Shown here in pieces: positions 1 through 10,243 of a stretch of 64,000 nt of DNA (its first letter is position 1; each line of letters starts with the position of its first letter). Both the position numbers and the translations under genes were made by a program. The notes under the pieces are model-generated. The model searched no databases and was not told where the DNA came from. It saw only the letters and a list, made by a program, of their open reading frames with translations. The stretch is from Tigriopus japonicus (taxonomy: Eukaryota > Arthropoda > Copepoda > Harpacticoida > Harpacticidae), in the NCBI GenBank assembly GCA_010645155.1, contig CM021320.1:9199031-9263030 (forward strand), in the 5' to 3' direction.

Positions 1-2079
1 TTCTATCGTCTTTCGGCAATTTCGTTCAAATTCAGTGCAGAGCCGCACCGTTTTAAGGGCCTCATTGGGCTTCGCGTCAGCTGAAGTTCACGTCCTGTTG
101 TGAGAGGTTCCTGGCCCAGATGGGCTGCCACCTTCAGAGAGTCAGAGAGACAGAAAGAGAGAGAGAGAGAGACGGACGCCGCTCTTCGCACGCTTGAATG
201 CATTCAGGATGGCCAATCTGAGTTCGCTTGTTCCCGTTCGAATGGTTTAAATTTGTTGTCAGTCCAAGGGGGATTCTTTTACACTGTGTAAAATTATTTG
301 CAGTTTCAACCAATTTTTTCTGGACGTCTGGATCTATTTGATGCCATTTTTGCTCTTACTTTGTTATACCACACGGATTTTCTTTCTTGATTCTTGATGT
401 AAAATTTCAAATATTTTTCGATTTCTGTAGGGTTTCGAAATTTGAACTTTGTTTCGATGGAAAGTGATTGCGTCTACATGTGAAATTTTCAATTTTGGCA
501 TTTTTTAAGTAATTTCCCGCTTGGAATTTCTACTATTTTCCCGATCTCTATGTCATTTTCAATGACTTCAAATAATTTGAAGAAAATTTGGAAAGTTTTT
601 TTTTTGTAATTTTCGCCAACTGAAAATTCACCCACATGCTAAGCATTCCTTGTTCAACTAATTGCAAGTCTAATTTTTTTGCGATGATAGTAGATGGTTT
701 GAGGACATTATCTAAATTACTCTACAATAGAAGAAAGCACTTAAAATCTACTAAGTGTGCTCTTCCGGTAAAACTTTAACAAAACTCGCATTCATCTCAC
801 AGCTTTGTTCTGTTTCTATCTTCCCTCGATATTTTATCTACAAACGACAACAAACAAAAGAGATTGCCAAGTAGGTTTGAATACAAAACATTGAAAGGAA
901 AAAAACCTAACATTCTTGATGCATTGGTCCATCAACATTTACAATCTAATTAAAGTCGTAAGCACGGAAAGCCAAAGCTCCTATCAACACTTGACTTCTT
1001 TCATATCAAATCATATGGACCGTGTATGACCCTGAAGGGCGAGTCATTGCTTTGTTTTTCCAAAAGTTCTCTTGGCTTCACGGAAAATCGGCAGACTTGG
1101 CTTTTGAGTCACTCCATAATCAGCTCGACCAATGAGAGAGCTGGATTTGCCGACGCCTCGAAATCAGCAGACGGAGTAAACAAAGTGGAACAAGGACGGA
1201 TAATATCCAGATAACATAAAGTGACTCAATCATCCGCGTCTATTCAAGGTATGTGCCATGGATTGTTTTATTAGGCCATTTACTTAACGGAAGAAACTAT
1301 GTAGACCATTGCCGTGGAGTTATGGTTTACCCTATAATTCTATTGCATTTATTTGTTTGGCGAAGGACCAAATCTGGAATCCAGTTTATTTAGCGTTTAA
1401 TCATGCCTAAGCGACCTCTGCCGGTTTTAGTCATAACTTTACAAATGGAAGTGTTGCCATTTTGAGGTCTTATTTTGTAATGGTCCTATTCGTTGCAAAA
1501 AGGGCCTCGCGTGGAAAAGGTACCGCAGAGCCGGTTCTTTTTGGAAAACTAATAAAGTACTTTAAAACGTAAAACCAAAAAAAGGCATAAATGGATGAGA
1601 CTGGCTTATCTTCGCGCGATCGGATTCCATCATTCTACCATCATCGTAGGACGCATTTATTCACTTTAGTCCGAAAGATTTTCAACTGAAAGTTGAGTCA
1701 TCTTTGAAACTAACCTATCCCATCGCATTAAATGTCAATCTAGAACAAGATACTCGTCGAAAGTACGTAATACTTTGCCACATCTGCCTTGAGGTCAAAT
1801 CCGTTCATAGTAATTGGCAGCCCTGCCCGTTCCAAGTCATTTTTCGCTAATCTGCCTCGTTTCTACTGAACGACGACGTCACTGCTTTGAAGTCTCAAGG
1901 CAAAAATCTGAGTTGACTCCACATGGTGCAATCTCTACTACACTCCATCCCAAAGTCAATATTCTAGACTACACTTTAGTATTTCCGAGGTCTAGCCACC
2001 TCGTGGGTCCCTAAAATTCTGTCTCGCTAAGCTACCCTTAGGAGTTAAAGTAATATTCATAACTAGATTTTCAAGTACG
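1..2079. other. Non-coding region upstream of RIOK3
   Basis: I see no convincing coding region here. A GA-rich microsatellite lies at about 136-173. A plausible 5' UTR intron for RIOK3 could run from the donor CAAG|GTATGT (GT at 1249) to the acceptor TTTTCAAG ending at 2075, four bases before the RIOK3 ATG. This is inferred from splice-site consensus only. The short ORFs here do not resemble known proteins. Confidence 0.4.
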
Positions 2080-3951
2080 ATGGCTGCGGCGAATCCTTGG
2101 GGCGTTATCCCTAACGTGGGGGGCGGGAATGGTCTGGACACGCCTTCGTTGAACGACGTCATGTCCGAAGAACTAGCCCGCGACCTGCAGGCCAAAGAGA
2201 ATCCGATCCAGTTTGATATTCAATCAGAAATCGATTTTGGAGCGCTTGATTTGGGTTCGGAATTTCCGCTGGACGATGATGCCATGTGTAAAGATGATTT
2301 GCTGATCGCTCAAATGCTTCAAGATCAGTTTGATCGTGAGGCCGATGCCGTGTTGCAAAGTGAAGAGCGACACAAGAACGGCACCAGTAAAGTCACCGTG
2401 TCCTATTCCAAGTATAAGATGATCCCGTCCCATGAGCTTTGGGATGAGAGCGAGGAAGAAGATGAGTATCTGACTCAAGATGACCGCAAGAGGGATTGGG
2501 ACTGGTACGAGACCCAAGACAAGGATATGGGCGAGATGCCTCGATGTGGATACAAACAAGTGGATGGGAAAACTATCACTAAGCACGATAATGAGCTCAG
2601 TCAACGGAGCAATGGCCGAAGAATTATGGAGTTTCCCCCGGGAATCGACACGGGAGATGGCGGTGGGATCGAGATGAAGCTCTCTAATCAGGTGTATAAC
2701 AAGATCCGGAATTTCTCGATCAAAGAGGGCAAGAAGAAGCACAAGATTCACGATAAAGAAGAGAAGTCGACCTCGGAGTTGGCCATTGATCAAAGCACGA
2801 AGATCATGCTGTTCAAGTATGTGGATCGTGGGATCTTGGAACGAATCTCCGGCATTGTTTCCACGGGTAAAGAGGCCGTGATTTTACACGCCGAAGGTGG
2901 ACCTGGACCTGAAGACACGGATGAACCCATGAACATCCCGCATGAGTGCGCCATCAAGGTGTTTAAAACCACTTTGAACGAATTCAAGACGCGAGACAAA
3001 TATATCAAGGATGACTACCGATTCCGCGATCGATTCTCCAAGCAAAACCCACGTCGAGTGGTTCACATGTGGGCCGAGAAAGAGATGCACAATCTGAGGA
3101 AAATGGCCAAACACGGGATTCCCGTGCCCGAAGCCATTCTGCTCAAGAAACACGTGCTGTTGATGTCCTTCATCGGTCAGGATGGCACTCCCGCTCCCAA
3201 GTTGAGAGACGCCCTCATGGGCTCGGCCGATTATGAGTTGGCTTACGATCAGGTAATCAATACGATGAAGAAGCTGTACGAGGACTGTCATCTCATTCAT
3301 GCGGATTTGTCGGAATATAACATCCTTTGGCACGACAAACAATGTTGGTTCATCGATGTCAGTCAATCCGTGGAGCCCAATCACTCGAGTGGGTTAGAAT
3401 TCTTGATGCGAGACTGCCAGAACATATCGAGTTACTTCAATCGAGTCGGTGTTTATGATGTCAAATCACCCACGGAGCTTTTCACTTTTGTCACGGGCCT
3501 AACCTTACAGGAAGGCCCGGAAGATGTTGGAATTTTGTCGCAGATTCAGAACTTCATCAAACACGACCAATTGACGAAATATCAGGATGTTCAGGACAAG
3601 GATGTGTTCAATTACTGCTGGGATCAGGCTCAATCTAGAAATGCCGATTCCGATTCCAGACCGATTCCTGGCCATCCGGGGAAGCATAGAACCCCCAATA
3701 AATCCGGAAAAAGTCCTCGAAGCCCTAAGCTGTCCTTTTCGAAATCTCCCTCCTCCTGGACAAGTGCCAAATCCCCGAAAAGTCCAAGTGGAAAGTCTTT
3801 TGCGTCCATGACCGACGAAGAATTGAAGGATATGAAGGAATCCATGTTGAAGGATGGCAATGACGAAGAAGACGTCGAGGAAAAGGAGGAAAACGAAAGA
3901 AAAACACGCAAAGAGACCACTGTGACCTTCCTAGAACCAAATCAAATGTAA
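2080..3951 (+). CDS. RIOK3: RIO-type atypical protein kinase 3
   Basis: Single-exon 623-residue atypical serine/threonine kinase of the RIO family. In animals RIOK3 associates with pre-40S ribosomal particles and has been linked to innate immune signalling. The N-terminus carries the family signature DVMSEELARDLQ (about residues 26-37). The RIO domain spans roughly residues 245-515: a nucleotide-binding STGKEA loop near 261, a CAIKVFK lysine near 291, a catalytic HADLSEYNIL loop near 407, and IDVSQSVEPNH near 425, whose Asp would bind metal. IDVSQSVEP and the N-terminal block separate RIOK3 from RIOK2. The protein is about 100 residues longer than human RIOK3. The excess is mostly a C-terminal tail rich in Lys-Ser-Pro repeats followed by an acidic Glu-rich run. 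The ATG at 2080 matches the family N-terminus. TSG101 follows on the same strand 309 bp downstream. Confidence 0.95.
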   Translation: MAAANPWGVIPNVGGGNGLDTPSLNDVMSEELARDLQAKENPIQFDIQSEIDFGALDLGSEFPLDDDAMCKDDLLIAQMLQDQFDREADAVLQSEERHKNGTSKVTVSYSKYKMIPSHELWDESEEEDEYLTQDDRKRDWDWYETQDKDMGEMPRCGYKQVDGKTITKHDNELSQRSNGRRIMEFPPGIDTGDGGGIEMKLSNQVYNKIRNFSIKEGKKKHKIHDKEEKSTSELAIDQSTKIMLFKYVDRGILERISGIVSTGKEAVILHAEGGPGPEDTDEPMNIPHECAIKVFKTTLNEFKTRDKYIKDDYRFRDRFSKQNPRRVVHMWAEKEMHNLRKMAKHGIPVPEAILLKKHVLLMSFIGQDGTPAPKLRDALMGSADYELAYDQVINTMKKLYEDCHLIHADLSEYNILWHDKQCWFIDVSQSVEPNHSSGLEFLMRDCQNISSYFNRVGVYDVKSPTELFTFVTGLTLQEGPEDVGILSQIQNFIKHDQLTKYQDVQDKDVFNYCWDQAQSRNADSDSRPIPGHPGKHRTPNKSGKSPRSPKLSFSKSPSSWTSAKSPKSPSGKSFASMTDEELKDMKESMLKDGNDEEDVEEKEENERKTRKETTVTFLEPNQM

Positions 3952-4260
3952 ATAATGAAATGCTAAAGAATACACGGGTGATGGATGATCAAACAGCAGC
4001 AACTGTCGATCGAGTACTCGATCTTTCTGAATTTAATTACTTGAACGAATACCCCACATATTACAGTATATTTGCTTGCTTGAAAGTTTGGAAGGGTAGT
4101 TGTTTATAACCACATGCAGTGGATAGAAGATGTTGAAGACTAAAAGGAGCAACCTGCACGCCCTTAACGGTCTGTTTATCCCCTCGAGGATGACCTCCTT
4201 GTGCGTGACGTAAATTACTTGGAAGAAAGTTCTGAAACATCTACACCCACGTTGTTTCAG

Positions 4261-5271
4261 ATGCCTTTTGGAGATTACACCAGGGATGTGGAGGGCATGA
4301 TGGATAGCATTGGCTACCGGAGTAAAGAGCCCGCCCTCAGGGATATCATGACGGCATTATCCAACTACAGGGGCCTTCACCCCAAAGTGGAGAAATTCAC
4401 TTTCAACGATGGCATTGAAAAGAGTCTGATTTGTCTCAAAGGCACGATCCCGGTCAACTATCGCGGATCCACGTACAACATTCCCGTGAATTTCTGGATC
4501 TTGGACACCCATCCCCACCACGCCCCCATGTGCTACGTGTGTCCCACATCCGATATGCAGATTAGAGTTTCGCGTCACGTGGATCACACGGGCAAGGTTT
4601 ACTTGCCCTATCTCCACGAATGGCGATCTCCTGGGTCAGATTTGTTGGGACTGATCCAGATTTGTATCATCATATTCAGTGATCAACCTCCAGTGTTTGC
4701 CCGACAAAGTGGAGCACCGGTGAATCCACCCTTGGATGTCGGGGTAGCATCCTCTCATCCAGGTTCGAATACCATCACGGGTGAACATATTCGAGCCTCA
4801 TTGATGAGTGCAGTCGAGGATAAGATCAAGAGAGCTCTTCGAGAAGAATTCACGACCAAACAAGCGGAGATGGAATCGCTTCAACGTGTGCGAGAAGAAC
4901 TCGAAAATCGACGCAAGAACTTGAACACCCAATTAGAAATGTCCAATCGAGTGCTGGAGGACATCCAAGTCAAATTGCCGCACTTGAACCAACTCAAAAG
5001 TGAACTGGATTCCAACCGAGAGAAAATTGACGAATCCCAAGAGGTTGATACAGACGAAATTCTTAAGGTTGCCTACCCTTTATTGTTACAATTGTGCTCT
5101 GCATACTACGAGGATGCAGCGTTGGACGATTCGCTTTATTATTTGCTAAAAGGTTTGAGTGATGGAGTGATTGATTGCGAGGTGTTTTTGAAAGCTGTGC
5201 GTAAATTGTCACGCGATCAGTTTTTTAAACGGCTCACCGTACAGAAATGTTGTGAAAAAGCCCAACTTTAA
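4261..5271 (+). CDS. TSG101: TSG101, ESCRT-I subunit (UEV and steadiness box)
   Basis: ESCRT-I subunit that binds ubiquitinated cargo and PTAP-type motifs on endosomes for multivesicular-body sorting; it also acts in cytokinesis. From the ATG at 4261 the protein has 336 residues. A catalytically dead E2-like UEV domain (about 1-145) shows GTIPVNYRGSTYNIPV, YLPYLHEW and SDLLGLIQ. A coiled coil (about 185-255) follows, then a steadiness box (about 265-336) with GVIDCEVFLKAVRKLSR. The open frame extends to an ATG at 4201, but the bases just before 4261 (TTGTTTCAG) look like a 3' splice acceptor, so the extra 20 residues are probably intron or UTR. The proline-rich linker between UEV and coiled coil is short, making the protein smaller than the 390-residue human form. 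An AATAAA lies 48 bp past the stop. Confidence 0.94.
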   Translation: MPFGDYTRDVEGMMDSIGYRSKEPALRDIMTALSNYRGLHPKVEKFTFNDGIEKSLICLKGTIPVNYRGSTYNIPVNFWILDTHPHHAPMCYVCPTSDMQIRVSRHVDHTGKVYLPYLHEWRSPGSDLLGLIQICIIIFSDQPPVFARQSGAPVNPPLDVGVASSHPGSNTITGEHIRASLMSAVEDKIKRALREEFTTKQAEMESLQRVREELENRRKNLNTQLEMSNRVLEDIQVKLPHLNQLKSELDSNREKIDESQEVDTDEILKVAYPLLLQLCSAYYEDAALDDSLYYLLKGLSDGVIDCEVFLKAVRKLSRDQFFKRLTVQKCCEKAQL

Positions 5272-5318
5272 ATCTGTGATTTGGTGTTAAATTTGTTTGC
5301 CCATATTCATTTCAAGCA

Positions 5319-5324
5319 AATAAA
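5319..5324 (+). terminator. Poly(A) signal of TSG101
   Basis: A canonical AATAAA lies 48 bp after the TSG101 stop codon, the expected place for 3' end formation. Confidence 0.7.
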
Positions 5325-5569
5325 ATTGGAACGTTGTCTATCCCTGACAATTTTAGACTTCTAAATATGTTAAGCGAATACTCCTTTCTATACGAACCAA
5401 TTTGATGGACTTTCTTTGACCTAGTCCAATTTGGAGACGCTTTACATATAGTCCAAATATCTGGGTAATCAGTTTTCGCCAGAAGTTAATTTCATCTAGA
5501 ACGTGCAATATCTCTCAAATTCATCAGACATTCATCAAATGAAGGAAATATAAATTAGGGTCCAAAAGA

Positions 5570-5575
5570 TTTATT
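5570..5575 (-). terminator. Poly(A) signal of the fatty-acid-binding protein gene
   Basis: TTTATT on the plus strand reads AATAAA on the minus strand, about 50 bp downstream of the FABP stop codon. Confidence 0.65.
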
Positions 5576-5623
5576 CCGCTATTTTAAAATTAAATCCATA
5601 CGAAAAATAAGCTTCATCGGAAG

Positions 5624-6524
5624 TTAAACGCGCTTGAAGACTTGGGTGCAAACGAGGTCGCCTCCAACAATCTCGATGGTCTGGACGACTTCGTCTCCCT
5701 TGAATTCTCTGACGGTCTTGGTGCTCTTCTCGCCCTCTTTCTTGGCAGTTTGAACAGAGATGAACTTATCGCCATCCTTGGTGACAAGAGCACGGACTTC
5801 ACGACCATCAGGAGTGGTCTCGTCGAACTCCTCTCCCAACTTGAACTTCAGTTCCATGGTTTTGAGGGCGGTCGACGTCTTGAAGGACCATTCCTCGCCA
5901 TCTCCCGTCACCTGAAACGCAAATGCTTCATTTTAGACATAATTCAAGAACAACAGCACATAAATATGGCTTGGGGCTAGACAAGTGTTTAAAGTAATCT
6001 CTAGATCAAGTGGGCGTAAAGATGTTCAATATTACACGAATATTTTAGGAGTGTGAAGCACGTCATTTAACTCTGGACGTTCACCCCGAATTATGGTCAG
6101 TGTATCTTATTCAATGGCTGCTGGTAACATAAACACCCTGTTGGGTGCAATTTAAACACTGTCCTAGCCGCAAGCTTTCTCAAACACGCAAAAAGGAAAT
6201 ATTTCGCGTTTCCACTCCTTGACGTCAATTCAATACCGTTTCCGAGAGCTACTGAACTAAAATTGCCGAATTCCAACCCTATGTTCTTGCCATTTATAAC
6301 CTAAAGCTGTTCATTCTACACCTGAATTCACCAAAGTTGTTACAAATGTTGCCTTAAAACATTATAACTTTTCATGTATTAACAAAAATATGTCTAAAAA
6401 TTACCTCAAGGACCGGGCTGGACACGGTGGCAGCCTTTCGGAGCAGGTAGTTCACATTCAGAGCCTTCAGAAGCTCTTCGTAGTTCTCAGCAGAGGTACG
6501 TTGATATTTTCCTTGATAAGACAT
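5624..6524 (-). CDS. Cytosolic fatty-acid-binding protein (FABP/CRABP family)
   Basis: Two-exon gene. Exon 1 is 6405-6524 (40 codons) and exon 2 is 5624-5911 with the stop, joined by a phase-0 intron of 493 bp with GT and AG ends (donor GAG|GTAATT, acceptor TTTCAG|GTGACG). The predicted protein has 135 residues, the usual FABP size. The family makes intracellular ten-stranded beta-barrels that carry fatty acids, retinoids or related lipids. Diagnostic stretches are an N-terminal GKYQRTSAENYEELLKAL, a portal helix, and the C-terminal strand GGDLVCTQVFKRV. In most FABPs this last strand reads CTRVY and supplies the Arg and Tyr that hold the carboxylate. Here they are Gln and Phe, so ligand binding may differ. 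The start is the only Met that gives the family N-terminus. It is divergently oriented from POLR3E. Confidence 0.92.
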
Positions 6525-8008
6525 GGTCGACTTGAAAGGGACTGATAAAAGATGTCGGTCAAAGGGAAAAAGCTTCAACTGAAGAGTTAAAACAGAGACT
6601 CTGAACGGTAACCACCCAGAATGAGGACTGCAACGAAATTTCTCACTTGCTCGATGAGCTCAAGCGCAGCATTCAGTCTTACTCATCAGCCATACTCCCT
6701 TCTCCCGTATCGCGCAGTCGATTCCTAGCTATTCCTACCACTCCCCCCTGCAGCCTTCTCTAGGGAGAGTTGAAAGATGCGCCTGGAACGAGTGCTCTTG
6801 CTCAAGCTAGTGTGCCACCAAGATTGATGCTTGACCCTTATAGGATAGAGGGGTGTTTTTAAATCTGTCCATGTGCTAAAACTCCTCCCAATGTGCAGGA
6901 AATGCGCCGGGAGCTTGCAAATATTGCAGTACCGGCATTTGAAATTTCCCTATCGTTCACAGAGACAAGACAAGCGTGTCTTTCTCGTCAATGCAATTTG
7001 AGTACTCCACGTACTCTCCTATCCTACCAATGGCGTACTTGCACGGGAAGAAGTACTACCAATCGTGTTGGGACACAAAAATGGCGTGATACTTTGTTAC
7101 TCCCGGCAGCGCTCTCAGTTTACCCCCTCTTCGTTTCCTCGTGGTCTACTACAAACAGAGAGAAATTCGACTGTCGTAAAACCTTTCCAATGAGCAGTTT
7201 TGGAAGGTTTTTCTAACGATCTTTGGGAGCTGATAATCTCATTTAGTCTGGGTGGTATTTGGTCGTAGTAGCAGGTAAAGTGACCATCCCAAAATAGATG
7301 TCACTTGAAGGGATTGTGGTCTCAAATTTCATGGCAAAACACGATTTATGTAAGATGAGCAACTTGATCGTGCAAAATCGTTTTCTTGCTGAAAAAGGGG
7401 TAAATCTGTCGACTTGAGCAGATAATTCCTAGAACCGGTTTCATAATTTTGTCGCTCATGAACTCGAGGACGGCACAATTTGTCCTCGTGAGAAGATGAA
7501 ATGCCAATCATCCCTCGTCTCAAGACATATACCCTCCCTTGAGAGCGATGCAGTAATCCTCTTACTTCTATATTTACTTAGGGGTCAATTAAGGATCCAA
7601 TTTTCTACTTTGGAACATGCAAGCTTCGTCATCTTTTTATGGCCCATCTTGCCAATTTTCTTGGCTTTAAGTACACACCCACATTTTCCCCAAGCATCAT
7701 ATGCACATTTTTGGTAATGAAAATAATGACACTTCAGTTTCATACAGATTTTCTCCATTGAGGAAAGACATTGCCACGAAAATTGAAGATCGAAACGGGT
7801 TTTGAGCAACTACAGATTGATTTATGACTGTCCAGACACATGAAAAAACAACCGAGGGTAGCATGCACTACATTGCACTGAGCTGAAAACCGGATTGTCT
7901 GTCTCTATTCCACCCTGTTCTACTCCGATTGCATCCATAAGACCTTGAAGATGATCCAATTACCGCTTTAAACTCGTCATCTTCAGTTCTTATTCCAGAT
8001 CTCGAGCT
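6525..8008. other. Divergent intergenic region between FABP and POLR3E
   Basis: About 1.5 kb without a recognisable gene. It should hold the promoters of both flanking divergent genes. I could not pick out a TATA box or other element at a convincing distance from either start. The short ORFs here (for example 6893-7216) resemble nothing I know. Confidence 0.5.
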
Positions 8009-10217
8009 ATGACCGACGTCATGGGGACATCTTCTGAGCCCTTAACCAATGGACAGATTCAAAAGCCTCCCGAAAATGGAAATGGACACATGGATGCCGA
8101 CGAGGAGGATCCCATCATTCATGAGATTCCCGTGTTCTTGGCTAAAAGTTTGGCCCAACAATTGTACCTATTTCAAGTACGTTGATTAACCCTTCACTTC
8201 TTAACGTTTTCAGAAAAGTAATCTGTCATACTAGAACCAAAAAAGCCTCAAAGTGACAATGTTTGCATCAAAAAAGTCAAACGGAATGGAGTCACAATGC
8301 AATATTGTTATCGTAGACGAAACTGGTAAAAAATCTGAGATTTGTGTACTTATGAATTACTCCTACTTTCAAAATCCTTTTAACATTTGTCACAAATGAA
8401 GGTACAAAGTTTCAAACGTTGCATGGAATGAAAAAAATAGAATTCTTACCCTAGGCTTGAAGTCCTTTTTTAACCAAACCTATGAGAATGAACATTTAAA
8501 AATGAAAACTTTAGAATGAAAAATTAAGCATTTAAATGATGGATTTCCCTAGTCGATCACCATTACAAAGTGATTGCTTCTCCTCATTATAACTGAAGGG
8601 TTAACAAATGATATCTTGCTAGAAAGAACCCTAAGAAGTCAAAATTTAAAGGGGTAGAAAAATTACTTACTAACTAGAAAGAACCCTAAGAAGTCAAATT
8701 TTGAAGGGGTAGAAAAATTACTAACTAGAAAGAACCCTAAGAAGTCAAAATTTGAGGGGGAGGAAAAATTGCTTCTGAACTGACGTTATACAAAGTGATG
8801 TTTTTTTAGTATCCTGTAAGACCGGCTCACATGTCTTATGATACAACGACGGTTCTGGAATCAAAGGTGCGACCTCAACAGAAACAAGTGGAATTGGCCA
8901 TGGCCTTGGACTCCAAAAGTACCAATTATGACGAGTCCAAAGGTGAACAGATCGCCATGAACGTGGACGGAACAATGGGAACACGAGAAGCAGAGGAACT
9001 GGTCTTTCCCTCAGGTATTTTGGGGTTCAAACTTGAATCATATGGAAAAGATAGAAATATTGAAAAAAAGAGTGTTGGCATTAGAAGTTGAGGTTAAATC
9101 GTTCGAACCGTAACGCGTCTAGTCCTTTAATTGATGTCGCGTGATACAAGAGAGAGATCCTTTTTTCCACATGAGTAATTTTAGAGAATTGAACTCGTCA
9201 AGTTAATTGTCTTTCCATAATTCCTCTATCACTCTGTGTTACTTTCTTTCATTCTTTAAAATGAAATAACGTTGGAGCTCACGACTGATTTGTGACTTTC
9301 TTAACAAGATACATATCATTTCACTTTTTTCAAGACAATGAACTAAGATTTTAACTGAAAGCAGGCAGTGCACTATGAAACTAAATCCTGAAATATCTTG
9401 TTTTCAAATAAATTATCGCTCACTCTCCCCAAAGTCTAAGAATTACTTATGTAACTTCATTTCCCGCAAGGTGATATTGGTTTTCGCCAATAATTCAGAA
9501 CCAATAACTTACAATGACGCAAGCAGTAAAAATGTGACGTCCATTTTAGACCATTTAACAATATCGGTGTTTTACTCAAAAGCGTCTTGCACGACACGAA
9601 TTATCTGCCCTTTTCACGTATAGAAATTCCATAATTCTTGACAAGTCAAAGGAATTGATTCTCCCAATTCATCTATTAAACTACTTTAATCCATAGGTGT
9701 GATGGACAAGCAGTTATTGGCCTCAGCCAAGGCCGTTCCCAATGCTTCTCGTTATGCCGTTGGTATTCTCGGTGGAAACGAGCTCCATATCACACCTTTA
9801 GAAGGCGTTCTTCAGTTGCGACCTAATCTTGGCTACCTTGACAAGTCAGATAAGACCGCCAAAGCCGAAGGCCGAACTTTGGACGATCCTGATGATCCTC
9901 AAGAGAACAAGGAAGAAGAGGTGGAGGCCAAACCGGTGACGGTTCGCTTCGCCAAATCAGGAACGGATCATGCCAAGAAACAGCGCGAAAAATCCTTCGC
10001 ATTCCAGCAAAAGAAGAGCGAAGAGGAACCTTGGATTCCAACCCGGTTTCATCACGTCAAATCGGGGCAATGGGAGCAGGAATCTCAAAAGCTCTTTTGT
10101 CGGAAGATGGACGACGAGATCGCATCCCTGAATCAGACACCAAAGCAGTATCTCGAAGCTTTGGTCACTGATCCCTTTGGGGATGAGACGAAAATTAAAG
10201 AAGAACTGGATCCTTGA
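8009..10217 (+). CDS. POLR3E: RNA polymerase III subunit RPC5 (short form)
   Basis: Three exons: 8009-8176, 8810-9014 and 9697-10217, giving 297 residues. All introns have GT-AG ends (CAA|GTACGT, TTTTTTAG|TATCC, TCAG|GTATTT, CCATAG|GTGTG) and the phases join in frame. RPC5, with its partner RPC4 (POLR3D), forms the TFIIF-like subcomplex of Pol III used in initiation and termination. The match is to the N-terminal half of human POLR3E: EIPVFLAKSLAQQLYLFQ, then YPVRPAHMSYD, KGEQIAMNVDG, MDKQ, and NELHITPLEGVLQLRP with YLDKSD. The C-terminus is short. Human POLR3E has about 700 residues, but the yeast counterpart Rpc37 is about this size. The last exon ends at a clear TGA 21 bp from the convergent C9orf78 stop, leaving no room for more exons. 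Confidence 0.93.
8619..8770 (+). repeat. Three-copy tandem repeat in POLR3E intron 1
   Basis: Three copies of a 51-55 bp unit start at 8619, 8674 and 8725. Each begins CTAGAAAGAACCCTAAGAAG and continues with an AT-rich part ending in GGAAAAATT or GTAGAAAAATTACT. The array ends about 40 bp before the acceptor of exon 2. Confidence 0.85.
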
Positions 10218-10237
10218 AATATACGGCAGTTATATAC

Positions 10238-10243
10238 TTTATT
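10238..10243 (-). terminator. Poly(A) signal overlapping the C9orf78 stop codon
   Basis: Read on the minus strand, the last codons run CGT AAA TAA AG, so the TAA stop (10239-10241) is inside an AATAAA hexamer. Cleavage 10-30 bases further would fall within the last codons or stop of POLR3E on the other strand. Confidence 0.6.

Noticed and set aside
1026..1214. Short ORFs in the first 2 kb
   Set aside because: No similarity to known proteins; probably chance frames upstream of RIOK3.
4201..4260. Extended N-terminus of TSG101
   Set aside because: The extra 20 residues end at a TTGTTTCAG acceptor-like site and have no counterpart in the family.
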